In this document: positions 10,092-19,097 of the stretch, in pieces
Numbering within the stretch: position 1 is the stretch's first letter
How the letters are laid out: the number at the start of each line of letters is the position of its first letter
DNA from: Bradyrhizobium sp. MOS002
GTDB taxonomy: Bacteria; Pseudomonadota; Alphaproteobacteria; Rhizobiales; Xanthobacteraceae
Direction: 5' to 3'
NCBI RefSeq assembly: GCF_003020115.1
Contig: NZ_PYFX01000001.1
Coordinates: 186,001 to 250,000 of the forward strand
DNA length: 64,000 bases
Notes under the pieces: generated by a model
The model's database searches: none
What the model saw: the letters and a program-made list of their open reading frames with translations, nothing else
What the model was told of the DNA's origin: nothing
Program-made: the position numbers and the translations under genes

Positions 10092-10490
10092 CTAGTTCCC
10101 GTTGACGCGGAAGCGCAGCGGCTTGGAGCCGACGAGCGTCAGCACGTCGCCCTGGCGCTTCCAGGTCTCGACGCTGCCCAGCGCTGCAACGAGATCGTCG
10201 TCGGCCTGGGCCCTTGCCGGCGGGCAGGAGCGGTCCTGGATCTGGCCGGGGACGAAGATCACGGTGTTGCCGGCGACCGAGAACTGGCCCTTGCCGCCCT
10301 TGCACCAGAGCTCCAGCACGACCTCGCCATTGTCGCCGATCTCGATGTTCGGAATCCGCTTCGAGCCCGGCTGCGGCAGCGCCTCCAGCGTTATCTCGGT
10401 GCCGAACGGAAAACCGTCCTCCGCACGCGCGAGCGTGGACATCGCGAGCATTGCAACCGCCGCACACACCGTCTGCCTGAACGAAACCAT
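10092..10490 (-). CDS. META/HslJ-like secreted small protein
   Basis: Start at 10490 gives 132 residues with a signal peptide (MVSFRQTVCAAVAMLAMSTLARA). The mature domain has a β-rich pattern: GNTVIFVPG, then a Cys, then LVAALGSVETWKRQGDVLTLVGSKPLRFR. This resembles the META domain of HslJ-like proteins, which are of uncertain function and often stress-related. The open frame continues upstream to 11363 but that part is antisense-phase noise over the permease gene. Confidence 0.65.
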   Translation of the reverse strand: MVSFRQTVCAAVAMLAMSTLARAEDGFPFGTEITLEALPQPGSKRIPNIEIGDNGEVVLELWCKGGKGQFSVAGNTVIFVPGQIQDRSCPPARAQADDDLVAALGSVETWKRQGDVLTLVGSKPLRFRVNGN

Positions 10491-10570
10491 GAGACCTCTC
10501 GACCGACCTGATTTGCGGCACCTTCTATAAGACGGCGGCGCCGTTGAGAAGGTTCGCGCATGCGCGACGC

Positions 10571-10605
10571 AAAAATCCCCGCAAGGGCCAACCTCGCGGG
10601 GATTT
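10571..10605 (-). terminator. Intrinsic terminator of the lactate permease gene
   Basis: A 10-bp stem, AAATCCCCGC with GCGGGGATTT, and a 13-base loop; read on the minus strand it ends in a TTTTT-containing tail. Confidence 0.75.
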
Positions 10606-10627
10606 GCGTTGAGGCCTGCGTGGCCTG

Positions 10628-12292
10628 CTACTTCAGCACCATCGCCGTGAACGGATAGACATAGGCCTGCAGCGTCACGAGCACACCGACGAGACAGGCC
10701 AGCACGATCGAGTGCCAGAACACGAAGCGCAGGATGGTGCCCTCGTGGCCGTACCAGTTGGTGGCTGTGGAAGCGACCACGATGGATTGCGCATCGATCA
10801 TCTTGCCCATCACGCCGCCGGACGAGTTCGCCGCACCCATCAGGATCGGTGACAGGCCGAGCTGCTCGGAGGTGATTTTCTGCAGGTTTCCGAACAGCAC
10901 GTTGGAGGCGGTGTCCGATCCCGTCAGCGCCACGCCCAACCAGCCGAGCAGCGTGCCGAAGAAGGGATAGAGCACGCCGGTTGCAGCGAAGGCGAGGCCG
11001 AGCGTCGCGTCGACGCCGGACAGCCGCGTCAGCGTGCCGATGGCGAGCATCGCCGAGATCGTGATCAGCGAGATCGCGCACAGGCGGATGGTGCGGCCGT
11101 ACTGGATCACGAGCTTGCCGGGCCCGACACCCATCAGGAAGCCGGAGATGATCGCGGCAATCAGCATGCCGGTGCCGGTGAACGAGAGATAGGTGAAGCC
11201 GAACACCGCGCTCTCTTTCGTCGGCCCTGGCGCGACCGGCGGCATCTTGTTGATCATCTGATGCAGCTCGGGAACGGGGTAGTTCCAGGTGAAGATCGAG
11301 TTCGCCCAGGTCTTGAATCCACCATTGCCCCAGATCAGCATCACGATACAGACGATGATCCACGGCAGCAGCGCGCTGAACAGCTCGCTTTGCGTCAGCG
11401 GCGTCTTGTCCATCGGTTTTGCCGCGGCCATGGTGGCGGCCGATTCATCGCGGCCGCGCAGCGCCGGCGACAGCCAGAGCTGCCTGGGCTGCCAGACCTT
11501 CAGGAACAGGATCAGCGCGCCCATCGAGATCAGCGATGCGCCGATGTCGACGATCCAGGGATTGACGTAGTTCGAGATCACGAATTGCGGGACTGCAAAC
11601 GACACGCCGGTGACCAGGATCGCCGGCCAGACGTCCTTCATGCCCTTCCAGCCCGCGAACGCCCACACCACCCAGAACGGCACGATCAGCGAGAAGAACG
11701 GCAATTGCCGGCCGACCATCGCGCCGAGGATGTACGGATCGAGTCCGGTGACCGAGGCAAGGCCCTGGATTGGCGTGCCCAGCGCGCCATAGGCGACCGG
11801 CGCGGTGTTGGCGATCAGCGACAGGCCGCTTGCCGCAAGCGGCGAGAAGCCGAGGCCGATCAGGACGGCGCCCGTGATCGCGACCGGCGTGCCGAAGCCC
11901 GAAGCGCCTTCGAAGAAGGCGCCGAACGAGAACGCGATCAGCAGCAATTGCAGCCGCCGGTCCTCGGTGACGCCGCCGACCGCGCGCTTGAGCAACTCGA
12001 AGCGTCCGGTGGTCACCGTCACCTGGTAGAGGAAGATGACGTTGAGAACGATCCAGCCGATCGGGAAAAACCCGGTGACGATGCCCAGCACCGAGGCGCG
12101 GATCGACATGTTCGCCGGCATGGTGAAGACGAAGATCGTGATCAAATTGGCCACGATCACGGCGATGACCGCCGCGATATGAGCCTGGACGCGACCGCTC
12201 GCGATCAGGACCAGCAGTGTGACGACAGGGATTGCCGCCGCGATCGTCGACAGCACAGGGCTGTGCAACGGGTCATAGACTTGATTCCACAT
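10628..12292 (-). CDS. lldP: L-lactate/glycolate permease, LctP family
   Basis: Inner-membrane symporter that takes up lactate, and in GlcA homologues glycolate, with protons. The 554-residue product is very hydrophobic, with about a dozen membrane segments. It carries family blocks such as FGAFFEGASGFGTPVAITGA and GSDTASNVLFGNLQ, then SPILMGAANSSGGVMGKMIDAQSIVVA. The start at ATG 12292 has GGGGGAGGAAG before it; an upstream extension to 12421 is rejected. The glycolate oxidase genes about 4 kb away suggest a shared substrate group, but they are not in one operon. Confidence 0.92.
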   Translation of the reverse strand: MWNQVYDPLHSPVLSTIAAAIPVVTLLVLIASGRVQAHIAAVIAVIVANLITIFVFTMPANMSIRASVLGIVTGFFPIGWIVLNVIFLYQVTVTTGRFELLKRAVGGVTEDRRLQLLLIAFSFGAFFEGASGFGTPVAITGAVLIGLGFSPLAASGLSLIANTAPVAYGALGTPIQGLASVTGLDPYILGAMVGRQLPFFSLIVPFWVVWAFAGWKGMKDVWPAILVTGVSFAVPQFVISNYVNPWIVDIGASLISMGALILFLKVWQPRQLWLSPALRGRDESAATMAAAKPMDKTPLTQSELFSALLPWIIVCIVMLIWGNGGFKTWANSIFTWNYPVPELHQMINKMPPVAPGPTKESAVFGFTYLSFTGTGMLIAAIISGFLMGVGPGKLVIQYGRTIRLCAISLITISAMLAIGTLTRLSGVDATLGLAFAATGVLYPFFGTLLGWLGVALTGSDTASNVLFGNLQKITSEQLGLSPILMGAANSSGGVMGKMIDAQSIVVASTATNWYGHEGTILRFVFWHSIVLACLVGVLVTLQAYVYPFTAMVLK

Positions 12293-12603
12293 GATCTTCC
12301 TCCCCCACGCATGTGTGTTGCAGGCGGCCCGCGTGGACAGCCGATCCTGCTTGACGCTGAAGCGATAACCCCCGAGCCGGACGCGAATTCCTCGCGAATG
12401 CAGCGGTTCCCATCCGCTCACAAGCTCGCGAAATCCCGAAGGCCCCCACCCCGCGCCGTTGAGCCCATGCTAGGGTTGCAAGCTGCGACAAGCCAACGCA
12501 AATTGCAGGCCTGCGACTTTAGTCTAAGCGCGCCCATTGCCGCCGTCGCTCCAAGTCTTTGGCGCCGGGCAGTTATGCACATCCCCTCAGGAGACCCAGC
12601 TCT
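12293..12603. other. Intergenic region between divergent permease and ABC genes
   Basis: 311 bases. It holds the permease ribosome binding site at its left edge and AGGAGA at 12589-12594 ahead of the GTG of the ABC gene. No strong hairpin, repeat or clear promoter hexamer pair was recognised. Confidence 0.4.
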
Positions 12604-14367
12604 GTGAACAACATCAGCGCCACGCTCGCGATCGTCTGGCGAATCGCCGCCCCGTATTTCCGTTCGGAGGACAAATGGGCCGGCCGCGGCCTGCTCGCCG
12701 CTGTCATCGCGATGGAGCTGGCGCTGGTCGCGATCGACGTCCTGGTCAATCAATGGCAGAACCGGTTCTACAGCTCGCTGCAGGCAAGTGACTGGGATAG
12801 TTTCGTCAGAGAGATCTGGATCTTCATCGGCCTCGCCTCCGCCTTCATCGCGCTGGCCGTCTACAAGCTGTACCTGAATCAGTGGCTCCAGATCCGCTGG
12901 CGGCAATGGCTGACCCGGCATTATCTGGGCGAATGGCTGCAAGGCGCCACCCATTACCGCATGCAGCTCAAGGGCGATGCGGCCGACAACCCGGACCAGC
13001 GCATCACCGAGGACGTCAAGAATTTCGTCGAGCAGACCCTGACGATCGGGCTTGGCCTGCTCTCCTCGATCGTGACGCTGTTCTCCTTCGTGATCATCCT
13101 CTGGGGCCTCTCCAACGCCGCTCCGCTGCACCTGTTCGGCGCCGATCTCATGATCCCCGGCTATCTGTGCTGGGGCGCGCTGGTCTACGCGATCTTCGGC
13201 ACGGCGCTGACGCACTGGATCGGCGCCCCGCTGGTCAATCTCAATTTCGAGCAGCAGCGCTATGAAGCCGACTTCCGCTTCAACCTCGTCCGCGTCCGCG
13301 AGAATTCCGAGCAGATCGCGCTGCTCAAGGGCGAAGGCGCCGAGCGCGGCCGCCTGCTGGATCGCTTCGGTTTCGTGATCGGCAATTGGTACGCCATCAT
13401 GAGCCGTACCAAGCGCCTCACCGCGTTCACCGCGAGCTATCAGCAGGCCGCCGTGATCTTTCCCTACGTGCTGGTGGCGCCGGCCTTCTTCGCCAAGAAG
13501 ATCCAGCTTGGCGACATGATGCAGACCGCCTCCGCCTTCTCGAGCGTACAGGGCGCATTGTCGTTCTTCGTCACGGCGTACCGGTCGCTGGCGGAATGGC
13601 GCTCGATCGTCGCGCGTCTCGACGGTTTCGAGATGTCGGTCGATGCGGCCGCGAACCTGCCGCCGCACGAGCCTGCGATTGCGCTCAAGACCGCCGGCGG
13701 CAATCGCGATATCTCCCTCGAACAGCTCTGCGTGAACCTGCCGAGCGGCACGCCGCTGGTCGCAGCCGACGCCTTCTCCGTCCAGACGCCGGAGCGCGTG
13801 CTGGTGACCGGACCGTCGGGCTCCGGCAAGTCGACGCTATTCCGGGCCATCGCCGGCATCTGGCCGTTCGGCACCGGCAGCATCTTCATCCCGGAAAAGG
13901 CGAAGCTGATGATGCTGCCCCAGCGTCCCTATTTCCCGGTCGGCGTGCTGCGCGACGCGGTGGTCTATCCGGCCGCGCCGGGCGCGTTCGAAAGCTCCCG
14001 TGTCAGGGACGCGCTGATCGCGGTCGGGCTGCCCGACCTCGCCGAGCGTCTTGAAGAAGAGGGTCATTGGAACCGGATGCTGTCGCTGGGCGAGCAGCAG
14101 CGCCTCGGGCTCGCCCGCGCGTTGCTGCACGCGCCGGACTATCTGTTCCTGGACGAGGCCACCGCCTCGCTGGACGAGCCGTCCGAGGCCCGTCTGTACC
14201 GGCTGCTGACGGAGAAGCTGCCACAGGCCACCATCGTCTCGATCGGCCACCGCTCGACGCTGGAAGCCTTCCATACCCGCAAGGTGACGATGGTGAAGCA
14301 CGGCGCAATCCACGTCCTCGGTGACGGTGGTGTGCCGGTCGAAAAGGAGCCGAGCGCGGCACGCTGA
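12604..14367 (+). CDS. ABC transporter, fused permease-ATPase (SbmA/YddA, ABC_membrane_2 type)
   Basis: A half-transporter of the SbmA-BacA/YddA/ABCD type. About six membrane helices in the first 340 residues are followed by a nucleotide-binding domain. Walker A is GPSGSGKST at 403-411, the signature is LSLGEQQRLG and Walker B is YLFLDEATASLD, with a downstream IGHR switch histidine. The GTG at 12604 is chosen for the AGGAGA nine bases before it, giving 587 residues. The substrate is unknown; relatives handle peptides, fatty acyl groups or vitamin B12. It stands alone. Confidence 0.9.
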   Translation: MNNISATLAIVWRIAAPYFRSEDKWAGRGLLAAVIAMELALVAIDVLVNQWQNRFYSSLQASDWDSFVREIWIFIGLASAFIALAVYKLYLNQWLQIRWRQWLTRHYLGEWLQGATHYRMQLKGDAADNPDQRITEDVKNFVEQTLTIGLGLLSSIVTLFSFVIILWGLSNAAPLHLFGADLMIPGYLCWGALVYAIFGTALTHWIGAPLVNLNFEQQRYEADFRFNLVRVRENSEQIALLKGEGAERGRLLDRFGFVIGNWYAIMSRTKRLTAFTASYQQAAVIFPYVLVAPAFFAKKIQLGDMMQTASAFSSVQGALSFFVTAYRSLAEWRSIVARLDGFEMSVDAAANLPPHEPAIALKTAGGNRDISLEQLCVNLPSGTPLVAADAFSVQTPERVLVTGPSGSGKSTLFRAIAGIWPFGTGSIFIPEKAKLMMLPQRPYFPVGVLRDAVVYPAAPGAFESSRVRDALIAVGLPDLAERLEEEGHWNRMLSLGEQQRLGLARALLHAPDYLFLDEATASLDEPSEARLYRLLTEKLPQATIVSIGHRSTLEAFHTRKVTMVKHGAIHVLGDGGVPVEKEPSAAR

Positions 14368-14410
14368 GACGGCTCGACCAACCCTGAGGCTATCGCCCTT
14401 CGTTGCGGCC

Positions 14411-14522
14411 ATCCGTCGAGACGCCCGCCTTTGGCGGGCCCTCAGGATGAGGTCTGTCCACGCGGTGAGATGTGTGCCCCTCATGTTGAGGAGCCCGCCG
14501 GAGGCGGGCGTCTCAAACCATG
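14411..14522. repeat. Palindromic intergenic repeat (GAGACGCCCGCC family)
   Basis: GAGACGCCCGCC and the following GGCGGGCCCTCAGGATGAGG pair in inverse order with CCTCATGTTGAGGAGCCCGCC and GGCGGGCGTCTC. The element fills the gap after the ABC transporter gene. Confidence 0.75.
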
Positions 14523-14555
14523 CAGGTCGCCGGCCTGCGCCCGACAGTCCCAATG

Positions 14556-14586
14556 CAAAAGGGCGGCAGGTTTGCCCTGCCGCCCT
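14556..14586 (-). terminator. Intrinsic terminator of the porin gene
   Basis: An 11-bp perfect stem, AGGGCGGCAGG with CCTGCCGCCCT, and a 5-base loop; read on the minus strand it is followed by TTTTGC. Confidence 0.85.
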
Positions 14587-14610
14587 CATCAAGTCGCTTC
14601 GGGAAGAAGC

Positions 14611-15615
14611 TTACTTCAGGTTGCTCATCGCCGTCAGGTCGAACGACAGCTTGGCAATGCCGGCCGCGCCGCACCAGTTGGAGCCAGCGCCGCCCGGATT
14701 GATCGCGGTGACGTTGGTGGTGCCGGTGGCGTTGAAGGCGCTGGTGAAGGCGTTGCAATCACCCTTGTTCAGGTCGGTGTCGGAGTAACGCAGGTCCAGC
14801 GTGAACACCTTGTAGGTGAAGCCGATACCGATGTTCCAGGTGTTGTAGTCCTTGTAGGGGATACCGTTGGCGAAAACGGTGCCGACGCCGGTGCCGTAGA
14901 AGGCGTCCGAAGTACCGAACCACTGCCGGCCGAACTCACCCGAGACGTACATGCCCATACCGGAGGGACCGAAGGCCGTGCTGGGCGCCGTGTACTTGGC
15001 GGTCAACGAAGCGTAGTTGCCCCAGGCACCCGAGTTCAGGAAGTTCGGCGAGTAGTACTCGGTCGCGCCGACCGTGAAGCTGTCGTTGATGGTGTAGTTC
15101 ACCTTGCCGTAGACTTCGACGAAGCTGACGTCCTTCTTCATGACGTTGCCGTCGGCGAGGAAAATCGTGGTCGTGCTGACGCCGCAGACGTTGCCGCCGG
15201 GAATGCCGCCGGTGAGCACGTTGTCGGCGCAGCTGCCGCCCGGATACAGGTAGCCCCAGACACCGATGTCGAAGGCGAAGGCGCCGAAAGTCGGGCGGAT
15301 ACCGCCGTAGATGTCGACTTCGGCAGCGGCGCGATTGGCGAAGGAGATGCTCTCCGCGGACACGCCGACGTAGAGCTGGAGGTCCTTGTTGACGTTGTAG
15401 CGCGGCTCGAAATAGGCCGCGACCGACGCCTTGTGGTTCGACTGCGTGACGCCGCGGAAGATGTAGTCGTTCATGATGGCGCCGCCGAAGGCGATATCCC
15501 AGGGATCGAACGCGACCACCGGAGCCTTCTTGGCCTTCACCGCCATGTCCGCCGCGAGGGCCGAACCCGTCGTCACCATTGCCAGCGCCGTTGCCAACAA
15601 AGCCACTTTTTTCAT
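14611..15615 (-). CDS. TorF-family putative outer-membrane porin
   Basis: A β-barrel protein of the outer membrane. Start at ATG 15615 gives 334 residues with a signal peptide (MKKVALLATALAMVTTGSALAA) and GGGGATC just upstream. The mature part has alternating aromatic β-strands, the YIFRGVTQSNHKAS motif of the TorF/TIGR02001 family near residue 52, and a C-terminal strand ending near TAMSNLK. Four Cys occur in loops, which may form disulfides. It is transcribed alone with its own terminator. Confidence 0.85.
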   Translation of the reverse strand: MKKVALLATALAMVTTGSALAADMAVKAKKAPVVAFDPWDIAFGGAIMNDYIFRGVTQSNHKASVAAYFEPRYNVNKDLQLYVGVSAESISFANRAAAEVDIYGGIRPTFGAFAFDIGVWGYLYPGGSCADNVLTGGIPGGNVCGVSTTTIFLADGNVMKKDVSFVEVYGKVNYTINDSFTVGATEYYSPNFLNSGAWGNYASLTAKYTAPSTAFGPSGMGMYVSGEFGRQWFGTSDAFYGTGVGTVFANGIPYKDYNTWNIGIGFTYKVFTLDLRYSDTDLNKGDCNAFTSAFNATGTTNVTAINPGGAGSNWCGAAGIAKLSFDLTAMSNLK

Positions 15616-16017
15616 TTCGATCCCCATCACCAGTTCTAAGACCCCAGCCGGATCCCGGAAGCCCCCGGAACGCTCGACCTGATTGCAAATTTCGTAACTG
15701 CGGCAATTTGGATGGAGAGACGTAAACCGTGAAGCAAAAAACGCGGGCATCTGCCGACTTTTTGGGCGTTCTGGCGATTCCACGGAAGGTTGTCAGCCTG
15801 TGTGTCTTCTCGATCACATTATTTGCATTCCAAAGTGCACCGGCAGGCCCGGGTTAGTACGGATCCCGCGATCCGTGCTGCCCGCGCCACGAATCAGGCT
15901 GCTCCTGGACAAGACCGTCTCCCGCGTGCCGCCGCGCCGATGCAAAAAGGCCGCAGCATCACCGCTGCGGCCTTCCTGTTGTCGATCGTGGTCGTCGGAT
16001 TGGGTCCAGCCTTTGAC
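15616..16017. other. Intergenic region upstream of porin
   Basis: 402 bases. The right half contains the terminator of the histone-like gene (15942-15974). The left half is the porin leader, with a purine-rich ribosome binding site directly next to its ATG. Short plus-strand frames here have no codon logic, no signal and no binding site, and are not reported as genes. Confidence 0.4.
15942..15974 (-). terminator. Intrinsic terminator of the histone-like gene
   Basis: An 11-bp stem, AAGGCCGCAGC with GCTGCGGCCTT, and a 6-base loop; on the minus strand it runs into CCTTTTTGC. Confidence 0.8.
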
Positions 16018-16377
16018 CTAACCTTGTCCTTCGGCCGGCGTCGTGTCCGCAGAAGACGAAGGCATCGCCCAGCTTGTCTCGGCGGCGGGCTCGGGAGCCG
16101 GAGCTGCCGGCGTTGACGGCTTCGGCGCGGGAGCTGCCTTCGCCTTCTTCGGCGCCGCTTTCTTCGCAGCCTTCTTGACGGCCTTCTTAGGGGCAGCCTT
16201 CTTGGCCGACTTCTTGGCGGCCCTCTTCGGCGCGGCCTTCTTCGCAGATTTCTTTGTGGCCTTCTTGGCAGACTTCTTCGCGGACTTCTTGGCTGCCTTC
16301 TTTGAGGTCTTCTTCGCCGCTACCGCCTTCTTGGCCTTTTTGGCCTTCTTGCTTTTTTTCTTCTTCGCTTTCGCCAT
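16018..16377 (-). CDS. Lysine/alanine-rich histone H1-like protein
   Basis: 119 residues from ATG 16377. Residues 1-85 are nearly all Lys and Ala in irregular AAKK, SAKK and APKK repeats, which is the composition of bacterial histone-H1-like DNA-binding tails. The last 30 residues switch to Pro, Ala, Ser and Thr and are slightly acidic. No folded domain is visible. It may compact DNA or bind nucleic acid without sequence preference; this is inferred from composition only. The nine codons before the chosen ATG are open but MAKAKKKK is the natural start. Confidence 0.75.
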   Translation of the reverse strand: MAKAKKKKSKKAKKAKKAVAAKKTSKKAAKKSAKKSAKKATKKSAKKAAPKRAAKKSAKKAAPKKAVKKAAKKAAPKKAKAAPAPKPSTPAAPAPEPAAETSWAMPSSSADTTPAEGQG

Positions 16378-16476
16378 CGTGGTCCTCCTGTTGCCGCCGA
16401 ACAATGGTCGATCAGGCGTCTTCAGCCGTCACCTCCGGACGAAAGCTTAGCCCTCGAAAGCTCAGTCTTCGAAAGC

Positions 16477-17799
16477 TCAGTCTTGCGCGTTCAATGCCGG
16501 CCGCGACCCGCCCGTAGCCCAATCGAGAAGCTCAATCGTGTGTACGACCGGAACTGACGTGCCACTGGCAATCTGCACCATGCAGCCGATATTGCCTGCG
16601 GCAATCATGTCCGGCTTGACGCTCGCGATGTTGGCGACCTTGCGATCGCGCAACCGGCCCGCAAGCTCGGGCTGGAGAATGTTGTAGGTCCCCGCCGAAC
16701 CGCAACACAAATGGCTCTCCGGCACATCTTTCACCACGAATCCATTATTGGAAAGCAATTCTTTCGGAAGGCTCGTGATTTTCTGCCCGTGCTGCAACGA
16801 ACACGCGGAGTGATAGGCGACGACGATGTTGTCCTGTCGCGCGGTGGCCGTGAGTCCAAGGCCGGCGACGTATTCAGTGATGTCCTTGGCGAGCGCGGAG
16901 ACCTTCGCCGCATCGGCGGCAAACGCAGCGTCCTCTCGCAGAAGATAGCCGTAGTCCTTGATCACGGTGCCGCAGCCAGACGCGGTCACCAGGATGGCGT
17001 CGAGCCCCTCGCCGGCCGCTTCCGCGCGCCACGCCGCGACATTGGCGCGAGCCCGCGCCAATGCGTCCTGGTCGTTGCCGAGGTGATGGGTCAGCGCGCC
17101 GCAGCACTGCTCGTCCCGGACCAGGACGACCTCGATGCCGTGGCGCGTGAGCAGACTGATGGCGGCCTGGTTGATGCGCGGCGCCAGCACCTGCTGGGCG
17201 CAGCCCTGGAGCAGCGCGACCCGGCCGCGCTTCTTGCCGAGTGCCGCGAACACACTGCCAGCGGCGGGCCCCGGCGGCGGCAGCCGGCTCGGCGCCAGCG
17301 CCAGCATCGCCTTGAGGCGCAGGATCAGGCCGGGCGTCGCCGATGGCCGGGGTGTTGGCAGGAACGCGGCCAGCGGGCGGGCCAGCCGCGCCAGCCGCAT
17401 GCTGGCGCGGAAGCGCTGCGGGTCCGGCAGGACGAAGGCCAGCACCCGGCGCAGCAGCCGCTCGGCCAGCGGCCGCTCGTAACGCTGCTCGATCCTGACC
17501 CGGGCCTGATCGACCAGATGCATGTAATTCACCCCCGAGGGGCAGGTCGTCATGCAGGCCAGGCACGACAGGCAGCGGTCGACATGCTTGACCACTTCGG
17601 CCGTCGGCGTCTGGTCCTTCTCCAGCATCTCCTTGATCAGATAGATGCGGCCGCGCGGGCTATCGAGCTCGTCGCCAAGCAGCACATAGGTCGGACAGGT
17701 TGCGGTGCAGAAGCCGCAATGGACGCAGGCGCGCAGGATCTTGTCGGCTTCCGCGATGTCGGGATCGGCGAGCTGCGCGAGTGAGAATTCGGTCTTCAT
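16477..17799 (-). CDS. glcF: Glycolate oxidase iron-sulfur subunit GlcF
   Basis: Passes electrons from the flavin subunits of glycolate oxidase toward the respiratory chain. In this 440-residue protein two 4Fe-4S motifs are complete: ACVHCGFCTATCP near residue 24 and CLSCLACMTTCP near 75. Two CCG-type cysteine clusters follow (EQCCGALTHHLG and HLCCGSAGTYN), as in heterodisulfide-reductase-like subunits. Its start overlaps the end of glcE by 4 bases, so it is the last gene of glcDEF. Confidence 0.95.
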   Translation of the reverse strand: MKTEFSLAQLADPDIAEADKILRACVHCGFCTATCPTYVLLGDELDSPRGRIYLIKEMLEKDQTPTAEVVKHVDRCLSCLACMTTCPSGVNYMHLVDQARVRIEQRYERPLAERLLRRVLAFVLPDPQRFRASMRLARLARPLAAFLPTPRPSATPGLILRLKAMLALAPSRLPPPGPAAGSVFAALGKKRGRVALLQGCAQQVLAPRINQAAISLLTRHGIEVVLVRDEQCCGALTHHLGNDQDALARARANVAAWRAEAAGEGLDAILVTASGCGTVIKDYGYLLREDAAFAADAAKVSALAKDITEYVAGLGLTATARQDNIVVAYHSACSLQHGQKITSLPKELLSNNGFVVKDVPESHLCCGSAGTYNILQPELAGRLRDRKVANIASVKPDMIAAGNIGCMVQIASGTSVPVVHTIELLDWATGGSRPALNAQD

Positions 17800-19034
17800 G
17801 CGGCAGCGCCCCGCGTCAGCCGGCCCCGGTTGAGGATGGTCTTCGGATCGAAACTGGCGCGGACCCGCTCGCTCAACGCGGCAAGGCCTGGGGCTTGCGG
17901 GTGGAATACATCGATCGTGCGCCTGATGTCCTCGGCCGCCCGGATCAGCATGGCGTGCCCGCCGGCCGCATTCGTACGTTCACGCACGGCCGGGCCATGC
18001 GCGTCCGGCTTCGGTGGCAACGCCGCCCAGATCAGTCCGCCGCCCCAATCGTAGATCACGTCGCCGCCGGTCTCGCGCGCCAGCACCGTCCCGAGCGCCG
18101 CGCCCGACGCCGGCGGACAGACGATCCGCCAGACCGGCCAGGCTCCCAGCGCGCCGTCAGCCGCGAACGGCAGGACGTCGCGGATCGTGGCCCACAGCGC
18201 CGCGGACGCGACGTCCTCGACCAGGGTCGCGGTTCCGAACGGGGCCAGCAATTCGCGCAGCGAGCCGGCACGGTGGGCGGCCGAGGCGGTAATGCCCTCG
18301 AGCCGCAGCACGGTCAGCGCCTCGCCCTGACCGGCGATATCGCCGAGACCTTCAATCCTGGTCCGGAAAGCCGATGTTGGCAGATGCGCGGCCCCGGAGA
18401 CGTCGAAGGGCGAGCCGAGCGCCGCCGTCATCGCCTTGTTCGCGGCGGCATCGTCGAGCCCGCGCAGCAACAGCGTCCGCTCGGCCTCCGGCTTCGGCAT
18501 CACCTTGAGCGTAACCTCGGTCATGACCGACAGCGTGCCCCAGGAACCGGCGAGAAGCTTGCAGAGATCATAGCCGGTGACGTTCTTCACCACCTTGCCG
18601 CCGGTCTTGAAGCTGTCGCCGAAACCGGAGACGGCATGCGCCCCGAGCAGATGGTCGCGCGCCCCGCCCGCCTTGATCCGGCGCGGACCGGCCAGGCCAG
18701 CCGCGATCATGCCGCCGATGGTGCCTGATACGGGCGTGCCGAGCAGCGGCGCGGTGTTCATCGGCTCGAAGGCGAATTGCTGGTTCTTGGCATCGATCAG
18801 CGACAGCACGTCGGCCAGCGGCGCACCGGCCTGGAGCGTGACAATGAGTTCGTTGGGCTCGTAGGCGGTGATGGCGTTCAGCGCGGAGACGTCGAGCACG
18901 GCGTTGGTCGCCATCGCATGTCCGATGCCGCGCTTGGAGCCATGGCCGATGATCTCGAGCGGCTGCTCGTTGGCAATCGCCGCGCGCACCACCTCTTCGA
19001 CGTCTTTGGCGTCTCGTACCTTGAGCGTATCCAC
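17796..19034 (-). CDS. glcE: Glycolate oxidase FAD-binding subunit GlcE
   Basis: Second flavin subunit of glycolate oxidase, which oxidises glycolate to glyoxylate at the inner membrane. The 412-residue protein has a truncated FAD_binding_4 (PCMH) domain: LQAGAPLADVLSLI, then PVSGTIGGMIAAGLAGPRRIKAGGARDHLLG, then KNVTGYDLCKLLAGSWGTLSVMTEVTLK at about 165-195. The start codon is GTG. The gene lies 63 bases after glcD and overlaps glcF by 4 bases. Confidence 0.93.
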   Translation of the reverse strand: MDTLKVRDAKDVEEVVRAAIANEQPLEIIGHGSKRGIGHAMATNAVLDVSALNAITAYEPNELIVTLQAGAPLADVLSLIDAKNQQFAFEPMNTAPLLGTPVSGTIGGMIAAGLAGPRRIKAGGARDHLLGAHAVSGFGDSFKTGGKVVKNVTGYDLCKLLAGSWGTLSVMTEVTLKVMPKPEAERTLLLRGLDDAAANKAMTAALGSPFDVSGAAHLPTSAFRTRIEGLGDIAGQGEALTVLRLEGITASAAHRAGSLRELLAPFGTATLVEDVASAALWATIRDVLPFAADGALGAWPVWRIVCPPASGAALGTVLARETGGDVIYDWGGGLIWAALPPKPDAHGPAVRERTNAAGGHAMLIRAAEDIRRTIDVFHPQAPGLAALSERVRASFDPKTILNRGRLTRGAAA

Positions 19035-19097
19035 GCCTGTAGCGGGTAACGAAGTTTGCAGCGAAAATCAAATTTGGCGCGTTGCAGCGAGGCGACG

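Noticed and set aside
11261..12607. 448-residue plus-strand open frame
   Set aside because: Antisense to the lactate permease gene; hydrophilic and repetitive, no domain.
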